DNA of 14,066 bases from Sphingomonadales bacterium (GCA_004292705.1 RDXA01000362.1:1-14066); one strand, 5' to 3'; numbered from the stretch's first letter, positions 1-7,077 are shown. A program made the numbers and translations. The notes: generated by a model not told the origin, from the sequence alone.

Positions 1-16
1 GGCGGAGCACCAAACG

Positions 17-757
17 ATGACCGACCCCCTCGACTTCACCGGCAAACGCGTCCTCGTCATCGGCGGGTCGAGCGGGATCGGCAACGGGATTGCGCATGGC
101 TTCCGGGGGCGGGGGGCGCATGTGACCGTCACCGGCACCCGACCCGATTTCGGCGATTATCTCGAGGCCGAGGACAGCGACTTCACCGGCCTCGAATACC
201 GCCAGTTGAACCTTACTGATCGCGATGCGGCTGAACGGCTGGCGGCAGATTTCGGCCCGCTCGATGTGCTCGTCCTCTCCCAAGGCACCGTGCGCTACGG
301 GCGGCAGGAGTTCACCCGCGAGGGCTGGGATGCGGTGGTCGATATCAACCTCAATTCGGTGATGGACGCCGCGCGCGCCTTTCACCCCGCGTTGGCCGCA
401 GCCAAAGGCGCGATCATCATCATCTCCAGCGTCGCCGCGTTCAAATCCACCATTGGCACCCCTGCCTACGCCGCATCCAAAGCGGGCGCGGCGAGCCTCA
501 CCAAGACGCTCGGCGAGGCCTGGGCGCGGGACGGCATCCGGGTCAACGGCATCGCGCCGGGGCTGGTGCCGACCAAGCTGACGAGCGTCACCACCGACCA
601 TCCCGAGCGGCTGGAGGCGACCCTCAAGGCGATCCCGCTGCGCCGCATGGGCACGCCCGAGGACATGGCGGGTGCCGCGCTCTTCCTCGCCTCGCCCTTG
701 AGCGCCTACATCACCGGGCAAACGCTGGTGGTTGACGGGGGGCTGACGCTGTCGTGA
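17..757 (+). CDS. SDR-family NAD(P)-dependent oxidoreductase
   Basis: This 246-aa protein is a complete classical short-chain dehydrogenase/reductase, usual for the family at about 250 aa. It is a cytoplasmic enzyme that oxidises or reduces a hydroxyl/carbonyl group with NAD(P). Visible motifs are the nucleotide-binding glycine motif GGSSGIG (residues 16-22), the structural Asn in DINLNS (N111), the catalytic Ser in the IISSVA stretch (S138) and YAASK with Tyr151 and Lys155. The PG motif (PGLVPT, 181-186) and a C-terminal TGQTLVVDGG typical of FabG-like members follow. The usual NNAG motif is LSQG here, a mild deviation. The substrate cannot be told from sequence. The gene starts at an ATG close to the left edge, so any upstream operon partner is not visible. 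It ends about 110 bp before the regulator gene on the same strand and has no obvious link to it. Confidence 0.93.
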   Translation: MTDPLDFTGKRVLVIGGSSGIGNGIAHGFRGRGAHVTVTGTRPDFGDYLEAEDSDFTGLEYRQLNLTDRDAAERLAADFGPLDVLVLSQGTVRYGRQEFTREGWDAVVDINLNSVMDAARAFHPALAAAKGAIIIISSVAAFKSTIGTPAYAASKAGAASLTKTLGEAWARDGIRVNGIAPGLVPTKLTSVTTDHPERLEATLKAIPLRRMGTPEDMAGAALFLASPLSAYITGQTLVVDGGLTLS

Positions 758-806
758 ACCGGTCTGCGCGGAGAGCTTTCGCGCACCGTGACACAAGGCT
801 GCAATC

Positions 807-824
807 CCGTCACAATCGCGTCAC
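807..824 (+). promoter_or_regulatory. Pho-box-like direct repeat upstream of the PhoB-like regulator gene
   Basis: The sequence CCGTCAC-AATC-GCGTCAC has two heptamers with an 11-bp period (7+4+7), the architecture of a PhoB site (CTGTCAY-N4-CTGTCAY). Matches to the consensus are 6/7 and 5/7. It ends 42 bp before the ATG of the response regulator, suggesting autoregulation. A nearby GTGAC at 788-792 faces the first GTCAC, so an inverted-repeat reading is also possible. No convincing -10 element was seen. Confidence 0.35.
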
Positions 825-866
825 ACCCTTGCGGCACTCCGGCACCAAACCGGGGCTGGCTGAAAC

Positions 867-1541
867 ATGGATGTCGTCAATATTTTCCTGACGAGCGAAC
901 TTGGCGAAAGCCTTGATGATTTTGTCCATGATCAGCGGCGCTTCACCTTTGACCGCTTGGGGCCGGATGGGCCGCGGCGGCTGGTCGAAGGGCCGATGTG
1001 GGCCTTTGTCGACTGGGTCATGCCTGAACTTGCCGGGCTGGAGATGTGCCGCCGGTTGCGCGCCGATGCGCGCACGGTCGATGCCCATGTCACCATGGTC
1101 CTTGAAGAGGACGATCCCGAGGATCGCCGCCGTGCGCTGCGAGCCGGAGCGGATGATTACGTGATCGGCCCGCTCACCCGTACCGCCGTGCTCGACCGGG
1201 TGCTGGCGCTGCAATCGCGGGGCGTAGAGCGGCAGGCGACCCGTCGTTTCGAACTGGGCGCGCTGACCATCGACATGGCGGCCCTGCAAGCGCGCTGGAA
1301 CGAGCAGCCGATCCTGCTGCGGCCCAACGAATTCCGCCTTTTGCGCTTTCTCGCTGAAAACCCCAACCGTGTGCTGACGCGCGAGGATCTGATCAATGGC
1401 CTCGGCAAACGCGAACCGCCGATTGACGAGCGCACGGTCGACGTGTGGATCGGCCGCCTGCGCCGCGCGATCAAGGCTGCGGGCGGGGGCAACCCGCTGC
1501 GCACGGTGCGCTCGCTGGGGTATGTGTTCGATCTGGGGTGA
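867..1541 (+). CDS. PhoB/OmpR-family response regulator with atypical receiver
   Basis: The 224-aa protein has a receiver-like domain (about residues 1-115) and a winged-helix DNA-binding domain (about 127-223). The effector part is strongly PhoB-like: LRPNEFRLLRFLAENPNRVL (151-170), the recognition-helix motif IDERTVDVWIGRLRRAI (186-202) and the wing TVRSLGYVF. The receiver keeps the phosphoacceptor-position Asp in FVDWVMPELAG (D49) and the ADDY motif (95-98). It lacks the acidic pair normally present at the end of beta-1. It also has Leu/Glu (MVLEE) where Thr/Ser is expected, and Gly instead of Lys in the DDYxxKP motif (DDYVIGPL). It may therefore act without, or with altered, phosphorylation. 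No histidine kinase gene is beside it. It has no clear Shine-Dalgarno. It is not the standard phoB of a pst-pho operon, judging by context. Confidence 0.88.
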   Translation: MDVVNIFLTSELGESLDDFVHDQRRFTFDRLGPDGPRRLVEGPMWAFVDWVMPELAGLEMCRRLRADARTVDAHVTMVLEEDDPEDRRRALRAGADDYVIGPLTRTAVLDRVLALQSRGVERQATRRFELGALTIDMAALQARWNEQPILLRPNEFRLLRFLAENPNRVLTREDLINGLGKREPPIDERTVDVWIGRLRRAIKAAGGGNPLRTVRSLGYVFDLG

Positions 1542-1698
1542 GCGAAAGCGGGGGGCCTATTGGGGCCGCACGGCATCCGCCACTATAAATCCTCGCTCCC
1601 GCCGCCTGAAGGCCGCTGCAACACGGGCGGCTTGAGCGGCCTGAACGACCGACCGAGCCCCCGCAGCTATGCGATCGTCACATCGCGTAAGCGTGGAA

Positions 1699-1722
1699 GG
1701 TGCGGCCCGGACGGGCCGCACC
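1699..1722 (-). terminator. Hairpin between the convergent regulator and receptor genes
   Basis: A perfect 10-bp inverted repeat, GGTGCGGCCC/GGGCCGCACC, with a 4-nt loop lies just 4 bp beyond the stop codon of the TonB-dependent receptor. It is convergent with the regulator gene ending at 1541. The T-run is weak on both strands (TTCC reading leftward, TCTC reading rightward). It may be a terminator serving both directions or an mRNA 3'-end stabiliser. The remaining 1542-1698 holds only a small imperfect hairpin (GCGAT/ATCGC, 1671-1686). Confidence 0.55.
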
Positions 1723-1726
1723 TCTC

Positions 1727-4471
1727 TTAGAACTCAGCCTTCAGCCCGATCGAAAAGCTTGTGCCGACGTCGAAGGTGTTGATCTCGGCACGATTGCCGT
1801 TGATCTCCTGATATTCGAAGTTGTCGCGGCCGAAGATGTTGCGCACTTCGAAGCTCAGCTCGAGCGGCAGGGCGCCGAGCTTGACCTCTGAACGCGCCAC
1901 CACATCGACTGTCAGGCCCGGATCCTCGACCACGTCGGGCAGCGCCCCGCCGCGCAACGTCACGCGTTCGCTCGCGTAGTTGAACAGCACGGTGAACTGC
2001 TGGACCTTGTCATCATCCTCGATGCCAAGCGAGAGGTTGGCAACGTGGTCCGACTGACCGACCAGCGGCGCGCCGTTGTCGAACAGCTGGCTTGCGGCCT
2101 GACCGATTGCCCCGGGGATCGGAGCAAGATCGCCCGCACCCACCGCAATGCTCGACTGGGTGTAGGTGTAGTTGGCGAGGATCAGGAACTGCTTGGTCTC
2201 GAAGAACCCGCCCCACTCGGCCAGATCAACGCCATAAGCGATATCAAGCTCCGCTCCGTAAAGCTCGGCTGACGGCGCATTGGCATAGCTCGTCTCGATG
2301 ATGCCCGGGGCGGTGATCAGGAAGTTTTCGATCGGGTTGTCGATCTTCTTGAAGAACCCGGCGAGGCTGACACGGCGGGGACCGCCGAAATAGTATTCGG
2401 CGCGCGCTTCGAGGTTGAGCAGTTCACTGTCGATCAGGAAGGGGTTGCCACGGAAGCGGCGGTTGGATTCCGGATCGAAATAGGTCTGCTCGACAAGCTC
2501 GCGGAATTGCGGGCGGGCGATGGTCTGCGAGGCCGAGAGGCGCAATTGCAGATCGTCGATTGCTTCCCAGGTGATCGTTGCCGAGGGCAGGAAGTAATCA
2601 TTGGCGATCCGCGTCGGGTTGGCGAGGTTGCCGCCGCCGAACGCCAGATCGGGCGCGGCAACCTGCAGGCCGTCTTCGTAGCGCACGCCGGCTTCAAGGC
2701 TGAGCCGATCGGTCGGGCGATAGCGGCCCAGACCATAGCCTGCGTGTACCGTCAGCGCCGCGTCGAACACCGGGAAAGGTGTCGGATCGGAGGTGGTGAT
2801 GGTAAAGAACGGGGCCGATGTGGTGGCCGGGGGGATGACTCCTGTCGCGAGGGTAGCCCCATTGATAATCTCGCCCGGTTGACGCAGGCCCAGCGCGCGC
2901 AGGGCGGTGGTGAACTGCGCCGTGGATCCGATCAGCGGCCGGATGATGAACGACAGCGACCGGCGGGTGGTGTCCGAATAGGCATAGCCTGCGGTCAGCG
3001 AAAGCGTATCGGTGACTTCGAAAGTCACATCCGCGCCGCCGAACCACAGCTCTTCCTGCAGGTCTTCGAAGCCGACCTGGATACGCTCGGTGCCGCCGAT
3101 CAGCGCGCCGACATCGACCACGAACTTGTCACCGAAGGGATCATTGGGGATGTTGGTGCGGATATAGGGCACGGTGGCGTTGTAGGGTGCCTCGCGGTCG
3201 GTGCGGGCATAACCGCCGCGCAAATCGATCTCGAAGCCATCGAAGTTGAACTCCGCCACGGCCTGCGAATCCATCAACTGCCGCTCGAACCAACCGGTCT
3301 GCTGGGTCTGGAAGTCGAACGGACGGGCGACGTCGGTAAAGGCGTCGGTTCCGGTGGCAAGGCGCGCGGTCTTGAGGGTGTCGCGGATGTAGAGGTTGGT
3401 CCAGCGGATGGTGTGCTCGCCGATGTCGAGCCCGAGGCCGATCAACGCGTTCACCAGCATCTTGTTGTCGGTGATGAAGTTGCGCGAATCGAACAGGATC
3501 TGGCCCGCCTGCGCATCGCCGAACTGCTGGCTGGTGACATTGCGATTGCGCCAGGTGTTGGTGATCCCGACGGTGGCGATCAGGCCGAGGTAATTGCCAT
3601 CGCCGACCTCGAACGAGGTGCCTCCGGTGATGTTGGCGCTGAAATTGATCGGCAGCTCGTTGTTTTTCTGGAGGGTGACCAGGTTGAGCGGCAGGATCTG
3701 TCCCGCAAGCTGACGCTGCACTTCGATCGGTGCATCGTTCACGCGGGTGTTGCTGGCGATGAGGCCTTGCAGCGCGGTCGGAAAATCGCGGTTGCCGTTG
3801 TCGAAACCGAAGGTGTCCCAGCGGCTGCCGAAATAGGTCAGGCCGTTCTCGAAGGTCGTTTCCGTGTCACCGCTGCCCGAGAGGCCGACGGTCAGGAAGG
3901 TTTCGGTCGGGATCGCCTTGGTGGTGAGGTTGATCACGCCGCCGCCGAATTCCCCCGGGAAGTTGGCCGAATAGGTCTTTTGCACCAGCGACGAAGCGAT
4001 CACGCTGGTCGGGAAGATGTCGAGCGGGACGACGCGGCTCATGGGTTCGGGGCTGGGCAGCGGCAGGCCGTTGAGGAGCGCGAGCGAGTAGCGGTCCCCA
4101 AGACCACGGACGAAAACGCGGCCGTTGCCGACCAGCGACAGGCCGCTGACACGCGCCAGCGCGCCAGCAATGTCGCCTTCGCCCGTGCGCGCGATGTCGG
4201 CTTCCGACAGAACGCTCAGCACCTGGCTGGACGTACGCGACGGATCGCGGTTGCGGCGTCCGGTGACGATGATCCCGCCGCCCGGCACCGAGATGTCGGT
4301 ATCCTGGAGCTCCTCGGCTGGCGGTTCGCCCTCGACCGCTTCAGCCAGCGGGTCCGCTGCTTCCTGAGCCTCGGGTTCCTCCTGCGGCGCGTCCTGCGCG
4401 TGGAGCGCCGACGGCAAGGTCAGCGACGTGGTGAGAAGCAGCAGCCCTGCCAGGCGCGTGCCGGTCGACAT
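1727..4471 (-). CDS. TonB-dependent outer-membrane receptor
   Basis: With the start at 4471 the protein is 914 aa, normal for the family. This ATG is preferred over in-frame ATGs further upstream because it begins a clean signal peptide (cleavage after LHA, residue 25) and has GAGGGGG at 4481-4487, 9 nt before it. After cleavage comes an acidic low-complexity stretch (27-60), then a Ton-box-like IIVTG (67-71). The plug domain (about 80-190) has VFVRGLGDRYSLALLNGLPL and FGGGVINLTTK, followed by a long beta-barrel rich in alternating aromatic residues and ending in a C-terminal Phe (KAEF), as expected for BAM recognition. It would import a substrate across the outer membrane using TonB energy. 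The substrate is not identifiable from sequence. It lies directly downstream of the beta-helix lipoprotein gene on the same strand, suggesting a two-component surface system; possible Pho-type sites upstream of the pair hint at a phosphate-related role, which is inference. Confidence 0.93.
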   Translation of the reverse strand: MSTGTRLAGLLLLTTSLTLPSALHAQDAPQEEPEAQEAADPLAEAVEGEPPAEELQDTDISVPGGGIIVTGRRNRDPSRTSSQVLSVLSEADIARTGEGDIAGALARVSGLSLVGNGRVFVRGLGDRYSLALLNGLPLPSPEPMSRVVPLDIFPTSVIASSLVQKTYSANFPGEFGGGVINLTTKAIPTETFLTVGLSGSGDTETTFENGLTYFGSRWDTFGFDNGNRDFPTALQGLIASNTRVNDAPIEVQRQLAGQILPLNLVTLQKNNELPINFSANITGGTSFEVGDGNYLGLIATVGITNTWRNRNVTSQQFGDAQAGQILFDSRNFITDNKMLVNALIGLGLDIGEHTIRWTNLYIRDTLKTARLATGTDAFTDVARPFDFQTQQTGWFERQLMDSQAVAEFNFDGFEIDLRGGYARTDREAPYNATVPYIRTNIPNDPFGDKFVVDVGALIGGTERIQVGFEDLQEELWFGGADVTFEVTDTLSLTAGYAYSDTTRRSLSFIIRPLIGSTAQFTTALRALGLRQPGEIINGATLATGVIPPATTSAPFFTITTSDPTPFPVFDAALTVHAGYGLGRYRPTDRLSLEAGVRYEDGLQVAAPDLAFGGGNLANPTRIANDYFLPSATITWEAIDDLQLRLSASQTIARPQFRELVEQTYFDPESNRRFRGNPFLIDSELLNLEARAEYYFGGPRRVSLAGFFKKIDNPIENFLITAPGIIETSYANAPSAELYGAELDIAYGVDLAEWGGFFETKQFLILANYTYTQSSIAVGAGDLAPIPGAIGQAASQLFDNGAPLVGQSDHVANLSLGIEDDDKVQQFTVLFNYASERVTLRGGALPDVVEDPGLTVDVVARSEVKLGALPLELSFEVRNIFGRDNFEYQEINGNRAEINTFDVGTSFSIGLKAEF

Positions 4472-4538
4472 AGGTGAGGACCCCCTCATGATCTGGTCTC
4501 TTGTCCGAATCGGGCCGAAAAGCAGCCCGCTGAATGCG

Positions 4539-4574
4539 AAAACGGGGAGGCGCAGCAAGGTGCGGCGCCTCCCC
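4539..4574 (-). terminator. Intrinsic terminator between lipoprotein and receptor genes
   Basis: Read on the minus strand, GGGGAGGCGC and GCGCCTCCCC form a perfect 10-bp stem (plus-strand arms 4544-4553 and 4565-4574) with an 11-nt loop, followed by G and TTTT. It lies 23 bp after the lipoprotein stop and about 70 bp before the receptor start. It should reduce readthrough into the receptor gene unless the receptor has its own promoter, of which none is obvious in 4472-4538. Confidence 0.75.
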
Positions 4575-4597
4575 CGATTAGGTGGTGTCGGCGCTGC

Positions 4598-6163
4598 TTA
4601 GGCCGGGTAGATCGGCAGCGAGGTGCAGGCACCGGTGGCGCTGTTGAAGTTCTGGATCGACGAGTTGCAGGTCCAGTTGCCGAAAGTCGAGGTCAGCGCC
4701 GCTGCGTTCTGGATCGCCCCGACAAAAGTGCGGGTCGGGAAGAAGGTCGAACGGGTGTTGGCGTTGAACGCGGCACGGGCAGTCTCACCGGCACCATTGA
4801 CCACATTGCTGGTCAGCGTGATGGTGAAGGCAAAGTTATTGTTGGTGCCGCCGTTGATGCGCGCTGCGGCATCGGCATTGGTCACGCCCGAGCCGCCACG
4901 GATCGGATCGGTTGCAGGGCAGTCGCCGACCACCGAGTCCACCCCGATGATGGCTGCCAGCGTGAGGGCTTCGTCGATCTGGAAGCAATGGTTGGTGCCG
5001 GCATCGATCACGCCGTTGGTGAGGCCAATGGCCGCACCGCCGCGCGCCTGGACGACCTGCGGAGCGCCCGCGCGGGTCACGAAGGTAAAGTTGTTCACCT
5101 GGAAGCGGGTCTGCGGGATGTTGTTCGACGGGGTACGGTCGGCAACGTTGGGCGAGTCGAGCTCGATCAGACGGTCGCCAGTCGAGGACCGCTGCACCGC
5201 GATAACGGTGTCGAGATTGACGATCGCGCCGGTATCGACGTCGAGCGAGTCGTCTGACGCGCCGATGATCGCGAAGTTGCGGGCGTTGAATCCGCCGCCG
5301 AAGAACTCGATCCCGTCATCCGAGCTGTTGAACGAGACGAGGTTCTCGATGGTGGTGCCCGAGCCCGCGCCGCCGGTCGTCAGCGACTGAAGCTCGTTGT
5401 TCGGGGCCAGTTCGAAGCCCGAGAAACGGATCTGGTTGAAGCGGAACGAACCCGAGCTGTCGGCCGCGTTGGTGCCGCCGAACGGGGTAGCAATGGCTGC
5501 GCCTTCAAGCCGCCCTTCGCAGGTCGGGTTGGCGTTCGGGCTCGCGGTGGTGTTGAACACGCCGGTCGAGCAGTCCGAAATCCGTGCGCGGCCAAGCAGC
5601 ACGACGCCGCCCCACTGCTGCTGGCTGTTGTCGTTGGCGAGGCCGATGATGTTGTCGCGGCTCGTCCAGATGATCGGACGGTCAGCCGTGCCGTTGGACT
5701 GGATCGCGTTGCCGCGGTTGACCACGAGGTAGGAGTCCTGCTGCGCAAACAGGATTACGCCGGGCTCGACCGTCAGGGTGACGGTGGTGCCGGTGCTGGC
5801 AAAGCCACGGTCAGCGCCGACTTCGACGCGGCCGGGGATTTCGTACACCAGACCGCGAATGAAAGGCAGGTTGTCGGCGGTGGTGATGCGCGCCGGCAGG
5901 CGGCAGACGCGGTAGGTGCCGGTCGGGCCGGTCAGCGTCCCGCCGTCAACCAGGCCACCCGGGGTCGCGATGGTCGGACAGCCAGCGGCCGGGGTAACCA
6001 GCGTCTGGGTCGGCGTGGGAGTCGGGGTCGGGGTCGGCGTGGGGGGCGGATTGTTGATGATGATGTCGCCGCCAGTGCCGGGCGAGACGATTTCATCCGC
6101 GCCGCAACCGGCCAGAGCGACCAGGCTGCAACCCATGATCAGAGTGCGTTGGAAGTTTTTCAC
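4598..6163 (-). CDS. Outer-membrane lipoprotein with Pro-Thr linker and beta-helix-like body
   Basis: This 521-aa protein is predicted from a GTG start at 6163. The frame is open to an ATG at 6277, but GTG is chosen because it gives a short lipoprotein signal (VALAGC, lipid Cys20) and has GAGGGG at 6174-6179, 10 nt upstream. Gly follows the Cys, so outer-membrane sorting is expected. Residues 39-52 are a (Pro-Thr) repeat linker. The body has Gly/Asn/Asp-rich beta-strand repeats such as ADRPIIWTS, QQQWGGVVLLGRA, GGAGSGTTIENL, SDDGIEFFGGGFNA and SDDSLDVDTGA. These resemble the right-handed beta-helix surface proteins I associate with TonB-dependent receptors in Bacteroidetes and marine proteobacteria; this is memory of the family, not a search. 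Eight cysteines in the body fall in four close pairs (62/87, 198/215, 393/415, 499/513), likely disulfides. The receptor gene follows downstream. The function is unproven; surface substrate capture for the receptor is plausible. Confidence 0.82.
   Translation of the reverse strand: MKNFQRTLIMGCSLVALAGCGADEIVSPGTGGDIIINNPPPTPTPTPTPTPTQTLVTPAAGCPTIATPGGLVDGGTLTGPTGTYRVCRLPARITTADNLPFIRGLVYEIPGRVEVGADRGFASTGTTVTLTVEPGVILFAQQDSYLVVNRGNAIQSNGTADRPIIWTSRDNIIGLANDNSQQQWGGVVLLGRARISDCSTGVFNTTASPNANPTCEGRLEGAAIATPFGGTNAADSSGSFRFNQIRFSGFELAPNNELQSLTTGGAGSGTTIENLVSFNSSDDGIEFFGGGFNARNFAIIGASDDSLDVDTGAIVNLDTVIAVQRSSTGDRLIELDSPNVADRTPSNNIPQTRFQVNNFTFVTRAGAPQVVQARGGAAIGLTNGVIDAGTNHCFQIDEALTLAAIIGVDSVVGDCPATDPIRGGSGVTNADAAARINGGTNNNFAFTITLTSNVVNGAGETARAAFNANTRSTFFPTRTFVGAIQNAAALTSTFGNWTCNSSIQNFNSATGACTSLPIYPA
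6008..6049 (-). repeat. Hexanucleotide-like repeat coding (Thr-Pro)n linker
   Basis: A run of imperfect GGNGTC hexamers on the plus strand encodes the Thr-Pro repeat at residues 39-52 of the lipoprotein. The repeat is degenerate at third codon positions. Loss or gain of a unit would stay in frame and change only linker length. Confidence 0.7.
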
Positions 6164-6240
6164 AGCGAGCGGTCCCCTCTTGAGCCGAGAATCAAATAGG
6201 CGCGATGTTTGATGCGCTAGAGGCTCGCTAGGGACGCGGC

Positions 6241-6314
6241 GTGACAGAATTCTTGCAGGATGACAGATGTGTGTCACATTGCAGATTATGACTGAAGAAA
6301 GACAAAAATGACAA
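6241..6314 (-). promoter_or_regulatory. Cluster of Pho-box-like half-sites upstream of the lipoprotein gene
   Basis: Five NTGACAN-type heptamers, reading CTGTCAY-like on the minus strand, fall in 74 bp at 6241-6247, 6260-6266, 6288-6294, 6299-6305 and 6308-6314. Two pairs have the 7+4+7 spacing of a PhoB box: 6288-6305 (TTGTCTT-TCTT-CAGTCAT on minus, 5/7 and 6/7) and 6260-6277 (GTGACAC-ACAT-CTGTCAT). The latter also reads as an inverted repeat, TGACA-N6-TGTCA, so the binding protein is uncertain. Confidence 0.35.
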
Positions 6315-6382
6315 AATCGGAGCGGGCGATTGATGCGTTCTGCGACACTGACGTCATGATAATAATGCTAAAAAACAGCAAT

Positions 6383-6410
6383 TTGGGCGCATAAACTACA
6401 AAAATATTAC
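6383..6410 (+). promoter_or_regulatory. Possible sigma70-like promoter for the TPR gene
   Basis: TTGGGC (6383-6388) and TATTAC (6405-6410), separated by 16 bp, are partial matches (4/6 each) to the -35 and -10 consensus in the AT-rich stretch about 70 bp before the TPR gene. Confidence 0.3.
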
Positions 6411-6481
6411 ATTGTTACAGATATGTTGCATTGCCTCGGGCAGTGAGTCATGATGCATCGTGTTCACAAGGAGCCATGCCC

Positions 6482-6904
6482 ATGTCCGTTGCCGCTTTTG
6501 CATTCGCGCTGCTCGCCGCGACTCCGCTGGCAGGTACGCCTGCCGCTCCGCTTTCTGCATCCCTGTCAGCGCAGGCCAACACGCCCGAGCTGGCCGTGCA
6601 GCCTCTGGCTGCGGGGAAGGCGGACAAGGCGCTCGCCATGCTCGAAAAGGCAAGTGCGGCCGATCCGCATGATGCAGCCGTGCTGATCAATCTGGGTATC
6701 GCCTATGCTCAGGCAGGCGAGGATGGGAAGGCACGCACAGCTTTCGAGCAGGCACTGGCCTGCCATGAAGTGGTCGAACTCGATACGGCCGATGGCAACG
6801 CCACCGATTCGCGCAGGCTTGCCCGTAAGGCGATCAAGATGCTCGAACGGGGCGAGTTCCGCCCGGCCGCAGCGCGCGCAGGTCAGTTGACTTTGCGCGA
6901 CTGA
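6482..6904 (+). CDS. Small exported TPR-repeat protein
   Basis: The ATG at 6482 is chosen because AAGGAG at 6468-6473 sits 8 nt before it; the in-frame ATG at 6476 is only 2 nt from the same site. The 140-aa product starts with a signal-peptide-like segment (residues 1-30, little charge, Ala-rich, ending LSAQA). It then has one clear TPR unit at about 64-97 (AAVLINLGIAYAQAGEDGKA followed by TAFEQALACHE) and a partial helix pair before it (43-60). The C-terminus is Arg/Lys-rich and helical (112-134). TPR repeats mediate protein contacts, here probably in the periplasm. It is divergent from the lipoprotein gene, is closed by its own terminator and precedes the T4SS operon, so it may belong to neither unit. 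The exact function is unknown. Confidence 0.75.
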   Translation: MSVAAFAFALLAATPLAGTPAAPLSASLSAQANTPELAVQPLAAGKADKALAMLEKASAADPHDAAVLINLGIAYAQAGEDGKARTAFEQALACHEVVELDTADGNATDSRRLARKAIKMLERGEFRPAAARAGQLTLRD

Positions 6905-6942
6905 TTTCCAAGCGGCCCAACCAGGCGCCGCGGGGACGTAAG

Positions 6943-6979
6943 CGGGCGGAGCTGCGTAAGAGCGCAGCCCGCCCGTTTT
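6943..6979 (+). terminator. Strong intrinsic terminator after the TPR gene
   Basis: CGGGCGG-A-GCTGCG (6943-6956) pairs with CGCAGC-CCGCCCG (6963-6975): 13 bp with one bulged A and a 6-nt loop, followed by TTTT. Flanking A residues (6940-6941) pair with the T-run, extending the stem. It separates the TPR gene from the T4SS operon. Confidence 0.85.
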
Positions 6980-7020
6980 GCTGTTCAGCGTCCAGACCAT
7001 CGGCATAGCGCTTCATCATG

Positions 7021-7038
7021 CTGTCACCTGTCTGTCAT
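7021..7038 (+). promoter_or_regulatory. Pho box upstream of the type IV secretion operon
   Basis: CTGTCAC-CTGT-CTGTCAT matches the PhoB consensus CTGTCAY-N4-CTGTCAY at all 14 heptamer positions, although the spacer is not A/T-rich as in E. coli. A weaker third unit (GCTTCAT, 4/7) lies exactly 11 bp upstream at 7010-7016. The box ends 39 bp before the virB1 start. No good -10 is present at the usual distance; TAGGAT (7040-7045) and TAGACA (7045-7050) are the nearest candidates. A TGTCT/AGACA inverted repeat at 7029-7050 overlaps it. Confidence 0.6.
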
Positions 7039-7064
7039 TTAGGATAGACAAAGAGAGTCATTCT

Positions 7065-7070
7065 GGAGGG
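7065..7070 (+). promoter_or_regulatory. Ribosome binding site of virB1
   Basis: GGAGGG lies 7 nt before the ATG at 7078 and fixes that start. Confidence 0.75.
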
Positions 7071-7077
7071 CCGAGAC

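Larger units (their letters stand above)
6164..6481. promoter_or_regulatory. Divergent AT-rich intergenic region
   Basis: This 318-bp gap between the leftward lipoprotein gene and the rightward TPR gene holds no supported gene. Its right two-thirds (6280-6430) is far richer in A and T than the rest of the window and must carry both promoters. Visible items are the CTGTCAY-like half-sites at 6241-6314, a TGACGTCA palindrome at 6349-6356, a direct repeat of CGCTAG 11 bp apart (6215-6231) and a sigma70-like promoter near 6383-6410. Confidence 0.7.

Noticed and set aside
2507..4477. A 656-codon open frame antisense to the TonB-dependent receptor
   Set aside because: The translation is rich in Arg, Asp, Glu and Gly with no domain or repeat logic. 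It mirrors the GC-biased third positions of the receptor gene, which has full family features.
6008..6049. Simple-sequence repeat as a phase-variation switch
   Set aside because: The units are six bases long and degenerate, so slippage would keep frame and alter only linker length.
6215..6231. CGCTAG direct repeat with 11-bp spacing
   Set aside because: The spacing recalls the Pho-type sites but the sequence does not, and a six-base repeat can arise by chance.
6349..6356. TGACGTCA palindrome as an operator
   Set aside because: It is a single 8-bp palindrome with no second copy and no matching regulator in the window, so it is not called separately.
6280..6430. AT-rich stretch as an origin of replication or attachment site
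   Set aside because: There are no iterons, DnaA boxes, integrase gene or flanking repeats; a divergent promoter region explains the composition.
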